Assembly: GCF_011390835.1 (NCBI RefSeq) | Contig: NZ_JAABRQ010000001.1 | Span: forward strand, 186,001-250,000 | Length of the DNA: 64,000 nt | Direction: 5' to 3' | From: Hydrogenophaga sp. | Lineage (GTDB): Bacteria; Pseudomonadota; Gammaproteobacteria; Burkholderiales; Burkholderiaceae_C | In this document: in pieces, positions 33,089 to 41,710 of the stretch | Numbering within the stretch: position 1 is the stretch's first letter | How the letters are laid out: each line of letters starts with the position of its first letter | Translations under genes and position numbers: made by a program | Notes under the pieces: generated by a model | Told to the model about the DNA's origin: nothing | The model's database searches: none | Seen by the model: the letters and a program-made list of their open reading frames with translations, nothing else

Positions 33089-34711
33089 ATGCCGCCCCGC
33101 TCTGCCAACGCCACCTCAACGCCGCGCCCCGCCCGCAAGCGGGCGACTCCGCCGATTCCGGCCGCACTCGGGCCGGCCGACTACCTCAAGAAGATCTTGA
33201 CCGCACGGGTTTACGACGTGGCGCAGGAAACCGCGCTGGAGCCGGCTCGCAACCTCAGCCGGCGCCTGCACAACCGGGTCTTGCTCAAACGCGAAGACCA
33301 GCAACCGGTGCACAGCTTCAAACTGCGCGGGGCCTACAACAAGATGGCGCAACTGAGCGCCGAACAACTGGCCAAGGGCGTGATCTGCGCTTCAGCAGGC
33401 AACCATGCGCAGGGGGTTGCTCTGGGGGGGCACAAGCTGGGCACGCGCGCCGTGATCGTGATGCCCACCACCACTCCGCAAGTGAAGATCGATGCGGTGC
33501 GTGCCCTGGGTGGCGAGGTGATCTTGCACGGAGAAAGCTACTCGGACGCCCATGGGCACGCGCTGACCCTGCAGAAGCAGCAAGGGCTGACTTTTGTGCA
33601 TCCGTTCGACGACCCGGATGTGATCGCTGGCCAGGGCACCATCGCCATGGAAATCCTGCGTCAGGTGCAGGGCCTGGGGTCGGATCACCTGGATGCCGTG
33701 TTCGTGGCCATTGGCGGGGGTGGACTCATTTCGGGCGTGGCCAACTACATCAAGGCAGTGCGGCCCGAAATCAAGGTCATTGGCGTGCAGATGAGCGACT
33801 CGGACGCGATGATCCGCTCGGTGCGCGCGGGTGAGCGCATCACGCTGCCCGATGTGGGTCTGTTTTCAGACGGCACGGCGGTCAAGCTGGTGGGAGAAGA
33901 AACCTTCCGCATCGCCAGCGGGCTGGTGGACGAGTTCATGACGGTGGACACCGACGCGGTGTGCGCGGCGATCAAGGATGTGTTCGTGGACACACGCAGC
34001 ATCGTCGAGCCCGCTGGCGCGCTGGCGGTGGCGGCGATCAAGCAGTATGTGGCGCAACACAAGACCAAAGGCCAGACCTACGCCGCCATCCTTTGTGGCG
34101 CCAACATGAATTTCGACCGCCTGCGCTTCGTCGCCGAACGCGCCGAAGTGGGTGAGGAGCGCGAAGCGCTGTTTGCCGTGACGATTCCTGAGGAGCGCGG
34201 CAGCTTCCGGCGTTTTTGCGAGCTGATTGGCGACCTCCCCGGTGGGCCTCGCAACGTGACCGAATTCAACTACCGCATCCACGACGGCAGCAAGGCCCAC
34301 GTGTTTGTCGGCCTGGCCACCCAGGGCAAGGGCGAGTCCACCAAGATCGCGGCCAACCTGAACAAACAGGGTTTCAAGACGCTGGACCTGACACACGACG
34401 AACTGGCCAAAGAGCACATCCGCCACATGGTGGGCGGCCACTCGCCGCTGGCGCACGACGAGCGCCTGCTGCGTTTTGTGTTCCCGGAGCGCCCGGGCGC
34501 ACTGCTCAAGTTCCTGAGCCTGATGCGCCCGGGCTGGAACATCAGCCTGTTCCACTATCGCAACCAGGGTGCCGACTACGGACGCATTCTGGTTGGCCTG
34601 CAGGTGCCGCCCAAAGATAACAAGGCGTTCGTCCGCTTTCTGGATACGCTCGGCTACCCGTATGTCGAAGAAACCCTGAATCCGGTGTACCGTCTATTTC
34701 TCCAAAGCTGA
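33089..34711 (+). CDS. ilvA: Threonine ammonia-lyase, biosynthetic
   Basis: IlvA deaminates threonine to 2-oxobutanoate, the first step of isoleucine synthesis. The 540-residue product has the PLP lysine Lys78 in HSFKLRGAYNKM, the glycine-rich phosphate loop GGGGLISG, and two C-terminal ACT-like regulatory domains (ALFAVTIPEERGSFRRFCELIGD and RLLRFVFPERPGALLKFLSLM) for allosteric isoleucine feedback. GAAGGA seven bases before the ATG at 33089 decides that start; the frame stays open back to 32972, through the leader terminator. A basic, Pro-rich N-terminal extension of about 28 residues is longer than in E. coli. The cobT homologue follows 14 bp later. Confidence 0.96.
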   Translation: MPPRSANATSTPRPARKRATPPIPAALGPADYLKKILTARVYDVAQETALEPARNLSRRLHNRVLLKREDQQPVHSFKLRGAYNKMAQLSAEQLAKGVICASAGNHAQGVALGGHKLGTRAVIVMPTTTPQVKIDAVRALGGEVILHGESYSDAHGHALTLQKQQGLTFVHPFDDPDVIAGQGTIAMEILRQVQGLGSDHLDAVFVAIGGGGLISGVANYIKAVRPEIKVIGVQMSDSDAMIRSVRAGERITLPDVGLFSDGTAVKLVGEETFRIASGLVDEFMTVDTDAVCAAIKDVFVDTRSIVEPAGALAVAAIKQYVAQHKTKGQTYAAILCGANMNFDRLRFVAERAEVGEEREALFAVTIPEERGSFRRFCELIGDLPGGPRNVTEFNYRIHDGSKAHVFVGLATQGKGESTKIAANLNKQGFKTLDLTHDELAKEHIRHMVGGHSPLAHDERLLRFVFPERPGALLKFLSLMRPGWNISLFHYRNQGADYGRILVGLQVPPKDNKAFVRFLDTLGYPYVEETLNPVYRLFLQS

Positions 34712-34725
34712 GCAGGCCACAACCC

Positions 34726-35823
34726 ATGCTGATCCAGCATCATTCGGCCGAAGCCGACACCCCGACGGACGTCGAGGCACCCGCGCCCAAGCTGCCCGCG
34801 ATTGCAGCCACAGCCGACGCGTTGCTGGACGCGGCCATGCTCAAGCGTATCCAGCCCGAAGCCTTCTCGCCGCACGCGCTGGGTCGGCTGGAAGATTTGG
34901 TGCTGCAGCTGGCCCGGGTGCAGAGCGCAGGCCATTTGCCGCTGGACCTGCTGGTGTTCGACTCGCCTCAGGTTCTGGTGTTTGCCGCCGATCACGGTAT
35001 TTCTGATGAAGGCGTGTCCGCGGTGCCGCAGCAGGCCACCCGCGAGCGGGTGCAGCAGATCCTGCAGGGACGCGCACCGATCAACACCTTGGCTGAAACC
35101 ATGGGCTTTGATCTCACGGTGGTGGACGCGGGCGTGGCCAGCCATGTGGTGGAGGCCGGCGCCGCGGCCCCCTCGGTGCCCCTGCTGGTGCGCAAGATCG
35201 GCTACGGCACGCGCAACATGGTGCTCGGCCCCGCCATGTCCCTGGCCCAGGCGATATCTGCCTTGCAGGCCGGGATGGACGTGGTGCGCCACCTGCCGGG
35301 CAATGTACTGGCGCTGGGCGATGTGGGCGTGGGCAACACATCGTGTGCCGCGTTGCTGTTGTCGCGCCTGTGCGGTGTGCCGCTGGCAGACGCCTGCGGC
35401 AGAGACCACCCCATCCCGGGCGGACTCGACAACACCCAGTTGCAGAACAAGCTGGAAAAGCTGTCCGCCGCCGCCAGCCGCCACCGCAAGGCGGTCAAGC
35501 CGCTGGACGCATTGGCCGCACTCGGCGGCTTCGAGATCGCCATGATGGCCGGGGCCATGCTGCAGGCAGCGAGCGAGCGTCGGGTGGTGCTGGTGGACGG
35601 GTTTGTGGCGGGTGCGGCTGCCCTGGTGGCGCGCGGCCTGTGCCCGCCTGTGGCCGACTACCTCGTGTTTACTCATCGGACCATTGACCCCGGTCACCGG
35701 CTCATGCTCATCCACCTGCAGGTGCAACCGTTGATGGACATGGAGCTGCGCGTGGGGCAAGGCGTGGGTGCCCTCGTGGCCTGGCCGATACTGCAGACGG
35801 CGCAAGCGCTGCTGGAACACTGA
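34726..35823 (+). CDS. cobT: CobT-like nicotinate-nucleotide:base phosphoribosyltransferase with altered active site
   Basis: This 365-residue protein of the CobT family activates the lower-ligand base of cobamides using nicotinate mononucleotide. Family blocks are present: AADHGISDEGVSAVPQQAT (88-106), an NxNxL-type INTLAE region, GVGNTSCAA (201-209) and MELRVGQGVGALVA (339-352). The residue before the nucleotide loop, Glu174 in Salmonella CobT (GEMGIGNTT), is Asp199 here, and the catalytic Glu317 (GEGSGA) is Gln345. Both replacements are seen directly; the Salmonella positions are from memory. No other cobalamin genes are nearby and it is probably co-transcribed with ilvA. It may have changed substrate or activity. 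Confidence 0.85.
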   Translation: MLIQHHSAEADTPTDVEAPAPKLPAIAATADALLDAAMLKRIQPEAFSPHALGRLEDLVLQLARVQSAGHLPLDLLVFDSPQVLVFAADHGISDEGVSAVPQQATRERVQQILQGRAPINTLAETMGFDLTVVDAGVASHVVEAGAAAPSVPLLVRKIGYGTRNMVLGPAMSLAQAISALQAGMDVVRHLPGNVLALGDVGVGNTSCAALLLSRLCGVPLADACGRDHPIPGGLDNTQLQNKLEKLSAAASRHRKAVKPLDALAALGGFEIAMMAGAMLQAASERRVVLVDGFVAGAAALVARGLCPPVADYLVFTHRTIDPGHRLMLIHLQVQPLMDMELRVGQGVGALVAWPILQTAQALLEH

Positions 35824-35884
35824 GTCTTCGCCACCCTGCTGAGGCCCAGCCGCGCGCTTGCGCCGGAAGCCCGATCCCTCAAGG

Positions 35885-36388
35885 TTATTGCTCTGGCAGG
35901 GCTGGCATCGCCAACGTGACCGAGGCAGGACCATCCACCGAAGGTCCAAGCCTCACTTCCTTGGCGGTCACGGCTTGCAGGAAAATTCCCGCTTCGACCT
36001 CAGCACCGACCCGGAATGGTCGAGATGGCTGGGCATCCACAACGATCAGCGCCGCACCCCGGTCGGTGCCCACCGCCACCACACCTTGCAGCGCATAGCG
36101 GCTGGCCGCGACCACGGGCGCATTGGCCCGAGGCATGGCGGCCGGCAATGCCCCCAGCGCCCGAGCCACTTGCGCGGTCTCCACCACGGGAGGTCCACTG
36201 CTGGCAGCGGGCACGGGCGTCACCGGCGAGCGACCCCAGGCCTGCAGCACCCAATAACCGGCACTCAGTCCAGCCGCCAGCCACAACAGCCCGGCGGCCA
36301 CCGCCGGCCAGGGCTTGCGCCCGGGCGCATGCGTGGCTACGCCTTCACCGGGGTAGGCGGAGTGCGCGAAGGAAGGCACCTTGTTCAT
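35885..36388 (-). CDS. gspC: Type II secretion protein GspC
   Basis: GspC links the inner-membrane assembly platform to the secretin GspD. The 167-residue product has a single N-terminal membrane helix (AVAAGLLWLAAGLSAGYWVLQAW). A linker precedes a homology-region domain (SRYALQGVVAVG..RGAALIVVDAQPSRPFRVGAEVEAGIFLQAV) that contacts the GspD N0 domain. There is no PDZ domain, as in short GspC forms. The start at 36388 is preferred over 36433. It is transcribed away from the gspG-F operon with 93 bp between starts, as recalled for some Burkholderia clusters, and converges with cobT. Confidence 0.85.
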   Translation of the reverse strand: MNKVPSFAHSAYPGEGVATHAPGRKPWPAVAAGLLWLAAGLSAGYWVLQAWGRSPVTPVPAASSGPPVVETAQVARALGALPAAMPRANAPVVAASRYALQGVVAVGTDRGAALIVVDAQPSRPFRVGAEVEAGIFLQAVTAKEVRLGPSVDGPASVTLAMPALPEQ

Positions 36389-36481
36389 CGCCGCATTATG
36401 ATGGACCGAAGCGACTGTGAGGCGGGCCACCACCGCACGTTCGTCGCCATTTGCAACCCCTTGTCAGCGGGAGTCCTTGCG

Positions 36482-36943
36482 TTGAACCACTCACCCCTTC
36501 CTGCCCAGCCGTCTCGCCGCGCCTTCGTTCGCGCGCTGCAACGCGGCTTCACCCTGATCGAACTGATGGTCGTGCTCGTCATCATCGGCGTGCTCGCGGC
36601 CTTGATCGTGCCCAATGTGCTGGACCGCGCCGACGATGCGCGGGTGACCGCGGCCAAGACCGACGTCAACAACCTGATGCAGGCGCTCAAGCTGTACCGG
36701 CTGGACAACCAGCGCTACCCCACCGGCGAGCAAGGGCTCAACGCACTGATCGCCAAACCGGCGGCAAGTCCGGTGCCGCCCAACTGGCGCCCGTACCTGG
36801 AGAAGCTGCCGGCCGACCCGTGGAGCCGCCCCTACCAGTACCTGAACCCCGGCGTGCACGGCGAGGTGGATGTGCTATCACTCGGCGCCGACGGTCAGCC
36901 CGGTGGTGAAGGCAAGGACGCGGACGTGGGCAGCTGGCAGTGA
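36482..36943 (+). CDS. gspG: Type II secretion major pseudopilin GspG
   Basis: GspG is the main subunit of the periplasmic pseudopilus that drives secretion. The 153-residue precursor has a prepilin peptidase site R-G-FTLIELMVVLVIIGVLAALI, the hydrophobic helix, and the pseudopilin C-terminus with YPTGEQGLNALI, DPWSRPYQYLNPG and LSLGADGQPGGEG (calcium-binding loop). No ATG is in a good place; TTG at 36482 follows GGGAG by nine bases and is taken as the start. It is first of the plus-strand operon, after the promoter gap shared with gspC. Confidence 0.92.
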   Translation: MNHSPLPAQPSRRAFVRALQRGFTLIELMVVLVIIGVLAALIVPNVLDRADDARVTAAKTDVNNLMQALKLYRLDNQRYPTGEQGLNALIAKPAASPVPPNWRPYLEKLPADPWSRPYQYLNPGVHGEVDVLSLGADGQPGGEGKDADVGSWQ

Positions 36944-37052
36944 CTTTCTGCCCTCCCGCGCGCCGCTTGGGGAGCCACTTCGATTGGCGGAGTACGCCGA
37001 TGGGCTGCGGCGCTGCGTGCACAGGCGGCCGATAGCGCGCTGATCTGATGTG

Positions 37053-37502
37053 ATGTGGACGCGCGCACGCGGCTTCACCCTGCTGGAACTGCTGGTGGTG
37101 CTGGCCATTGTGGCGCTGGCCACGGCGGGCGCCACACTGGCCTTGCGAGACAGCAGCACCACCCGGCTCGAACGCGAAGCCTTGCGGCTCTCGGCCATGC
37201 TCGAATCCGCCCGAGCTCAGTCACGCACCAGCGGCATCCCGGTGGTGTGGCGCGCCCTGCCACAGGGTTTTGAATTCCTAGGCTTGAGACCCCGGGAAGA
37301 AGATCCGGACTCGCTGGCCGGTCCTCGCGACTGGCTGGACCCGCAAACTCAGGCACATATCGTTCGCCCGGCCAATGCCCAGACCCTGGTGCTCGGACCT
37401 GAGCCGCTGATCGCCTCGCAGCGCCTGACCCTGTTGCTGGGTGAACGCCAGCTCACTCTGGCCACCGATGGCCTGGCGCCCTTTGCGGTGGTGCCACCAT
37501 GA
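37053..37502 (+). CDS. gspH: Type II secretion minor pseudopilin GspH
   Basis: This 149-residue minor pseudopilin is needed for pseudopilus tip function. The prepilin cleavage motif RARGFTLLELLVVLAIVALATAG stands at the very N-terminus, with Glu at position +5 after cleavage. The body is short and variable, as in GspH. ATG at 37053 is preferred to GTG at 37050. The 109 bp after gspG contain a GC-rich hairpin (GGCG-GAGTA-CGCC) but no clear terminator. It overlaps gspI by four bases (ATGA). Confidence 0.88.
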   Translation: MWTRARGFTLLELLVVLAIVALATAGATLALRDSSTTRLEREALRLSAMLESARAQSRTSGIPVVWRALPQGFEFLGLRPREEDPDSLAGPRDWLDPQTQAHIVRPANAQTLVLGPEPLIASQRLTLLLGERQLTLATDGLAPFAVVPP

Positions 37503-37903
37503 GCGCTGCCGGGCCTATGCGACGCCACTCGCCCCGGCGCCCAAACCGGGGGTTCACGCTGATCGAGGTGCTGGTCGCACTGGCGGTGGTGGCCATCACG
37601 CTGTCTGCCGGTCTGCAGGCCACCGGCGCCCTCACCCGGGCGGCGACGCGGCAGACCGATCAGTGGCTGGCTCAGCTGTGCGCCGAGAACGAACTCACCC
37701 GCCTGCGGCTGGCCCGCCAGCTGCCGGGCGTGGGCGACAGCACCGTGGCCTGCGAACAGGCGGGACGCAGCTTGCAGGTCGGTCTGTCGGTGCTGCCCAC
37801 ACCCAACCCCAACTTCCGGCGCATTGACGCGACCGTGCGGGGGCAGGTGGACGGCAACGAAGTACGACTGCTCACCTTGTCCACCGTGTTGGGGCGGTAT
37901 TGA
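37499..37903 (+). CDS. gspI: Type II secretion minor pseudopilin GspI
   Basis: This 134-residue minor pseudopilin, part of the GspI-J-K tip complex, has the cleavage motif RPNRGFTLIEVLVALAVVAITLSAG. It shows the GspI-type middle CAENELTRLRLARQLPGVGD, and a C-terminal DGNEVRLLTLSTVLGRY. The start forms an ATGA overlap with gspH, implying translational coupling. gspJ begins within its stop codon (TGATG). Confidence 0.9.
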   Translation: MSAAGPMRRHSPRRPNRGFTLIEVLVALAVVAITLSAGLQATGALTRAATRQTDQWLAQLCAENELTRLRLARQLPGVGDSTVACEQAGRSLQVGLSVLPTPNPNFRRIDATVRGQVDGNEVRLLTLSTVLGRY

Positions 37904-38685
37904 TGGTGCCCCCACGCTTCCCCGTTGCTCGGGTCAGCCATTCGCGCGCAACAGGCTTCACGCTGATCGAGCTGCTGGTCGCGATCACGATCATGTCGAT
38001 GCTGGCCTTGCTCAGCTGGCGCTCGCTCGATGGCATGACGCGCACACAGGCACAGACCCAGCAGCGGGCCGATGATCTGTTGCGTTTTCAGGCGGCGCTG
38101 GGCCAGTGGACCGCCGATCTGGACGCCATCGTCGACACGCGCGAGGTCACGCCGCTGGTCTTTGACGGCCGGCTGCTGCGCCTGACCCGGCGAGACCCAG
38201 CCGAAGCGGGGCTGGAAAGCGCGGGTGTGCGGGTGGTGGCGTGGACACGTCGTGCCGGAGCCTTGCCCCCCTCTGGCGATGCCACACCCCCTCCAAGCGC
38301 ACTGGACGGCTCGGGCCAGTGGGTGCGCTGGCAGTCGCCGCCACTCTTGCGGCGCGACGAGCTGGCGCGCGCCTGGCAGCGCGCTGCCGACTGGAGCCGC
38401 GAAGCCTTGCCCATCGGCGGTGAGTCTCCTGGCTCGGACAGCGCCATCGCGCTGATCGGCCTGGAAAACTGGCAACTTTTTTATCACCGGGGCGACACCT
38501 GGGGCAACCCTTTGTCGTCCGTCGGCACCTCGGCCGAAGGCGGCACCGGAAGCGTGGTGGGTGGCGACGAGGGCGCGGTGCCGAACGGGGTGCGGGTGGT
38601 GCTCAGCATGCCCGGCGGGCCGACCCTGGGCGGCGATGTGGTGCGCGACTGGGTGCGCCCGACGCTGCAGGCGGGCCGGCCGTGA
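37903..38685 (+). CDS. gspJ: Type II secretion minor pseudopilin GspJ
   Basis: This 260-residue minor pseudopilin of the tip complex has the cleavage motif RATGFTLIELLVAITIMSMLALLSWRSLDGM with a typical GspJ continuation (TRTQAQTQQRADDLLRFQAALGQWTADLDA). A low-complexity Gly/Ser/Pro insert at about 117-130 and 205-225 makes it slightly longer than usual. The ATG at 37903 shares one base with the gspI stop. It overlaps gspK by GTGA. Confidence 0.9.
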   Translation: MVPPRFPVARVSHSRATGFTLIELLVAITIMSMLALLSWRSLDGMTRTQAQTQQRADDLLRFQAALGQWTADLDAIVDTREVTPLVFDGRLLRLTRRDPAEAGLESAGVRVVAWTRRAGALPPSGDATPPPSALDGSGQWVRWQSPPLLRRDELARAWQRAADWSREALPIGGESPGSDSAIALIGLENWQLFYHRGDTWGNPLSSVGTSAEGGTGSVVGGDEGAVPNGVRVVLSMPGGPTLGGDVVRDWVRPTLQAGRP

Positions 38686-39692
38686 GCGCGCGCAGACCCT
38701 GGCCAAGTCCGTCGCACGGCCGCGTGCGTGCGCAGCAGCGAGGCGCCGCCCTGCTGCTAGCCATGCTGGTAGTGACGCTGGTGGCCACGCTGGCTTCGGC
38801 CGCGCTTTGGCAGCAGTGGCGCGCCACCGAAATCGAGTCGGCCGAGCGACAGCGGGCGCAGGCCGGCTGGATCCTCACTGGCGCACTCGACTGGGCTCGA
38901 CTCATCCTGCGCGAAGACGCGCGCGGCAACCGCAACAGCGGCAACGCCGATCACCTGGGCGAGCCCTGGGCCACGCCGCTGGAGGAGGCCCGGTTGTCCA
39001 GCTTTCTCGCCGCCGACAAGGACAACAACACCGACAACACCATGGACGCCTTTCTCTCCGGCGAGGTGATCGACCTGCAATCGCGCATCAACTTCATGAA
39101 TGTCGTGCGCCTGAGCGGCCAGGGAGCACAGGCCAAGGCCGAAGTGTCAGAGCCCGACCGCGACGCCATGGTCAATCTCTACCAGGAGCTGGGCCTGCCT
39201 GCGAGCGAGCTGACCGCCGCCATCAACGAGCTGGTCAACACCACCAACCTCGCCTTGACCGATCCGCTGCCGTCGGCCACCGCACTCACGCCGGTCAAGT
39301 TCGCCCAGCTGGGGTGGCTGGGCATCGGAGCGGCCAGCCTCGCAGCCCTGGAACCCCACCTGACCGTCCTGCCGGTGCGCACCACGCTCAACCTCAACAC
39401 CGCCAGCCCTGAGGCGCTGGTGTCCGCCATTCCCGGCCTGGACATGGCGCAGGCGCAGCGGCTGGTGGCCGAGCGCGAGCGCAATCCATTCAAGACCCTG
39501 GCCGAGCCGGCACAGTTGCTCAACAACAGCGGCCTGCAACTGTCGGATTTGCACCACGGCACGCGCAGCCAGTTTTTCGAAGTGCGCGGACGCCTGCGGC
39601 TGGATAACACGGTGATCGAAGAGCGCTCTCTGGTCGAGAGGCAAGACCTCAACGTGAGCGTGCGATGGCGCGAGCGGCTGGCCGCGCGCTGA
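38682..39692 (+). CDS. gspK: Type II secretion protein GspK
   Basis: This 336-residue largest minor pseudopilin caps the pseudopilus. The N-terminus has RAQQRGAALLLAMLVVTLVATLASAALWQQW, where the usual Glu+5 is absent, a known feature of GspK. LSGEVIDLQSRINFMNVV and the SAM-like/HhH region TTLNLNTASPEALVSAIPGLDMAQAQRLVAERERNPF are characteristic. GTG at 38682 overlaps the gspJ stop by four bases. gspL starts 79 bp after its stop. Confidence 0.92.
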   Translation: MSARRPWPSPSHGRVRAQQRGAALLLAMLVVTLVATLASAALWQQWRATEIESAERQRAQAGWILTGALDWARLILREDARGNRNSGNADHLGEPWATPLEEARLSSFLAADKDNNTDNTMDAFLSGEVIDLQSRINFMNVVRLSGQGAQAKAEVSEPDRDAMVNLYQELGLPASELTAAINELVNTTNLALTDPLPSATALTPVKFAQLGWLGIGAASLAALEPHLTVLPVRTTLNLNTASPEALVSAIPGLDMAQAQRLVAERERNPFKTLAEPAQLLNNSGLQLSDLHHGTRSQFFEVRGRLRLDNTVIEERSLVERQDLNVSVRWRERLAAR

Positions 39693-39771
39693 GCCCGGTG
39701 CGTGCAACCCGGCGGCTGGCCATGACCACCTGAACAACCGTTTTTGCCCACGGCGCGGCCAGCTCTCTAGA

Positions 39772-41112
39772 ATGTCCTTTTGCGCCTTGCGCCTGAACCC
39801 TCATTCCACCTTGCTCGTCCTCACGCCCTCCGACTTCTCGATCGCGCCTGCCACCGGTTCCACCGCGCAGGTCGACTGGGCTACCTCGACCACCGGCCAG
39901 TCGGTACTCGACTACGGCCAGAGCGCGGCCTCCCTGTTGCCGCGCGACGACGATGTGGTTCTGGTGCTGCCACCCCGTGCCGTGTCCTGGCATCGGCTGG
40001 CCCTGCCCAAGGTCAGCAGCGCCCGGCTGCGCGCGGTGCTCGACGGTCTGCTGGAAGACCGGCTCCTGACCGACACCATCGAAATGCACTTCGCGCTGGA
40101 GCCCGGTGGACGCTCTGGGCAGACGGTTTGGGTGGCGGCCTGTGAGCGCGTGTGGCTGCGCAGCTGGTTGCAAGCGCTTGAGACCGCAGGCCGCCCGGTC
40201 TCGCGCATCGTGCCCTCGATCTGGCCGCTGGCCCCGCTCGACGGACCCGCCTCACCCGGCAAAGACCTGACACCCGCGCCCACCCTGCACTGGGCGCATG
40301 ACGAAGGCAACCAGGTCTGGCTGTCGAGTGCCAGCCCGCTGGGCGTGCGCTCCACGCCCTTGCCCGACGGCGGCAACAGCGCATTTGGCGACTCTGCCTT
40401 CAGCGGCCTGTCGACCACCGCCGGCAGTGTCTCCAACGAGCTGCTCAATTCCGACCCCGATACCACCCGCTTGCTGGCCGACCCAGCCGTGGCATCGCGC
40501 GCCGAGCGCGCCTTCAACCAGCGTTTTGAGCTCGTGCCACGGCCTTCCTGGCTGTTGCAGTGCGCGCAGTCCGACTGGAACCTGGCGCAGTTCGACCTTA
40601 GCCTGTCGGCTGGCGCCCGGCGCGGTCAGCGGCTGCGACAGACTTTTCGCCGGCTGCGCAGCGCCCCCGCCTGGAAGCCGGCGCGCTGGGGTTTCGGTGC
40701 GCTGGTGGCGGTGCAGCTGCTGGGCTTGAACGTAGCTGCGTGGTCTGAGCGCAACAGCCTGAGTACCAAGCAACAAGCCGTGACCCAGACTTTGAAACAA
40801 ACGTTTCCCAACGTGACGCTGGTTCTGGATGCGCCCGCGCAGATGCAGCGCGAGCTCTCACGCTTGCAGCAGGCCAGCGGCCAGCTCGCCGCTGGCGATA
40901 TGGAAACCATGCTCGGCGCAGTAGCCCAGGTTCTCCCGGGTGACGGCTTGGCCGCCACTGCCATCGCCTACACGCCAGGCGAAGCCCGCCTCGGCCGCTG
41001 GCCGGGCGGCGAAGACAGCCTGCGCACGGTGCAGGACGCGCTGGAGCGCAATGGCTGGCGGGTGCGCAGCGATGGAGCCGAGCTCACCTTGCAGCCTGGG
41101 AGTCGGCCATGA
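39772..41112 (+). CDS. gspL: Type II secretion protein GspL
   Basis: This 446-residue inner-membrane platform protein binds the ATPase GspE through its actin-like cytoplasmic domain. The N-terminal two thirds (residues 1 to about 300) form that domain. A membrane helix follows (ARWGFGALVAVQLLGLNVAAWS), then a periplasmic ferredoxin-like domain ending AIAYTPGEARLGRWPGGEDSLRTVQDALERNGWRVRSDG. A Ser/Thr-rich insert is present around 200-235. The start at 39772 lies just after a likely spacer; gspM follows after 58 bp. Confidence 0.9.
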   Translation: MSFCALRLNPHSTLLVLTPSDFSIAPATGSTAQVDWATSTTGQSVLDYGQSAASLLPRDDDVVLVLPPRAVSWHRLALPKVSSARLRAVLDGLLEDRLLTDTIEMHFALEPGGRSGQTVWVAACERVWLRSWLQALETAGRPVSRIVPSIWPLAPLDGPASPGKDLTPAPTLHWAHDEGNQVWLSSASPLGVRSTPLPDGGNSAFGDSAFSGLSTTAGSVSNELLNSDPDTTRLLADPAVASRAERAFNQRFELVPRPSWLLQCAQSDWNLAQFDLSLSAGARRGQRLRQTFRRLRSAPAWKPARWGFGALVAVQLLGLNVAAWSERNSLSTKQQAVTQTLKQTFPNVTLVLDAPAQMQRELSRLQQASGQLAAGDMETMLGAVAQVLPGDGLAATAIAYTPGEARLGRWPGGEDSLRTVQDALERNGWRVRSDGAELTLQPGSRP

Positions 41113-41170
41113 ACGCCGCCGGGCCGCTCCCAAGGCGTTCACACTGCAGCCGTCAGGGCGGAGGTCCGGC

Positions 41171-41710
41171 ATGAGCGGGATCAAAAAGAAACCCATGCCC
41201 GCCTTGTCGGGCGTTCTGGCCCCCATGCGGCAGGCGCTGGCAGGCATGCAGCCGCGCGAGCGCCGCGCGGTCACGCTGGCGGTGTGGGTAGTAGGCCTGG
41301 GGCTGCTGTGGTGGCTGGCCATTGCGCCAGCCCTGACCACCCTGCGCCAGGCGCCGGAGCGCCATGCCAGCCTAGATGCCCAGCTCGGCCAGATGCGCGG
41401 CATGGCGGCCACTGCTCAGGCCTTGCGCGCCCAGACCACGGCGCAACCACCGGCGCGCGATGACGTCTTGCGCGCGCTGGAGCAGGCCTCGGCGGCGCTG
41501 GGCGCCACAGCCCAGCTGGCGGTGCAGGGTGAACGCGCCACGCTCACGCTCAACAACACTGCGCCTGAAGCCTTGGCCCAATGGCTGACGCAGGTCCGCA
41601 TCAACGCCCGCCTGGTGCCGGTGGAAGCCAAGCTGAACCGGCCCGGTAATCCCCCCGGCTGGACCGGCACCCTGGTGGTCGGTGGCCCGGGTCTGGCGGC
41701 CGGGCAGTGA
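41171..41710 (+). CDS. gspM: Type II secretion protein GspM
   Basis: This 179-residue inner-membrane partner of GspL has a basic N-terminus, then a helix (AVTLAVWVVGLGLLWWLAIAPALTTL) and a periplasmic ferredoxin-like domain with RATLTLNNTAPEALAQWLTQVRINARLVPVEAKLNR, the GspM fingerprint. The open frame reaches back to 40940 within gspL; the ATG at 41171 is chosen because the helix then sits at the expected distance. It overlaps gspN by GTGA. Confidence 0.88.
   Translation: MSGIKKKPMPALSGVLAPMRQALAGMQPRERRAVTLAVWVVGLGLLWWLAIAPALTTLRQAPERHASLDAQLGQMRGMAATAQALRAQTTAQPPARDDVLRALEQASAALGATAQLAVQGERATLTLNNTAPEALAQWLTQVRINARLVPVEAKLNRPGNPPGWTGTLVVGGPGLAAGQ

Noticed and set aside
36944..37052. gspG-gspH gap considered as a further post-stop repeat
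   Set aside because: It has a GGCG-GAGTA-CGCC hairpin but lacks the CTGGC/GCCAG core and GGCAT end of the family.
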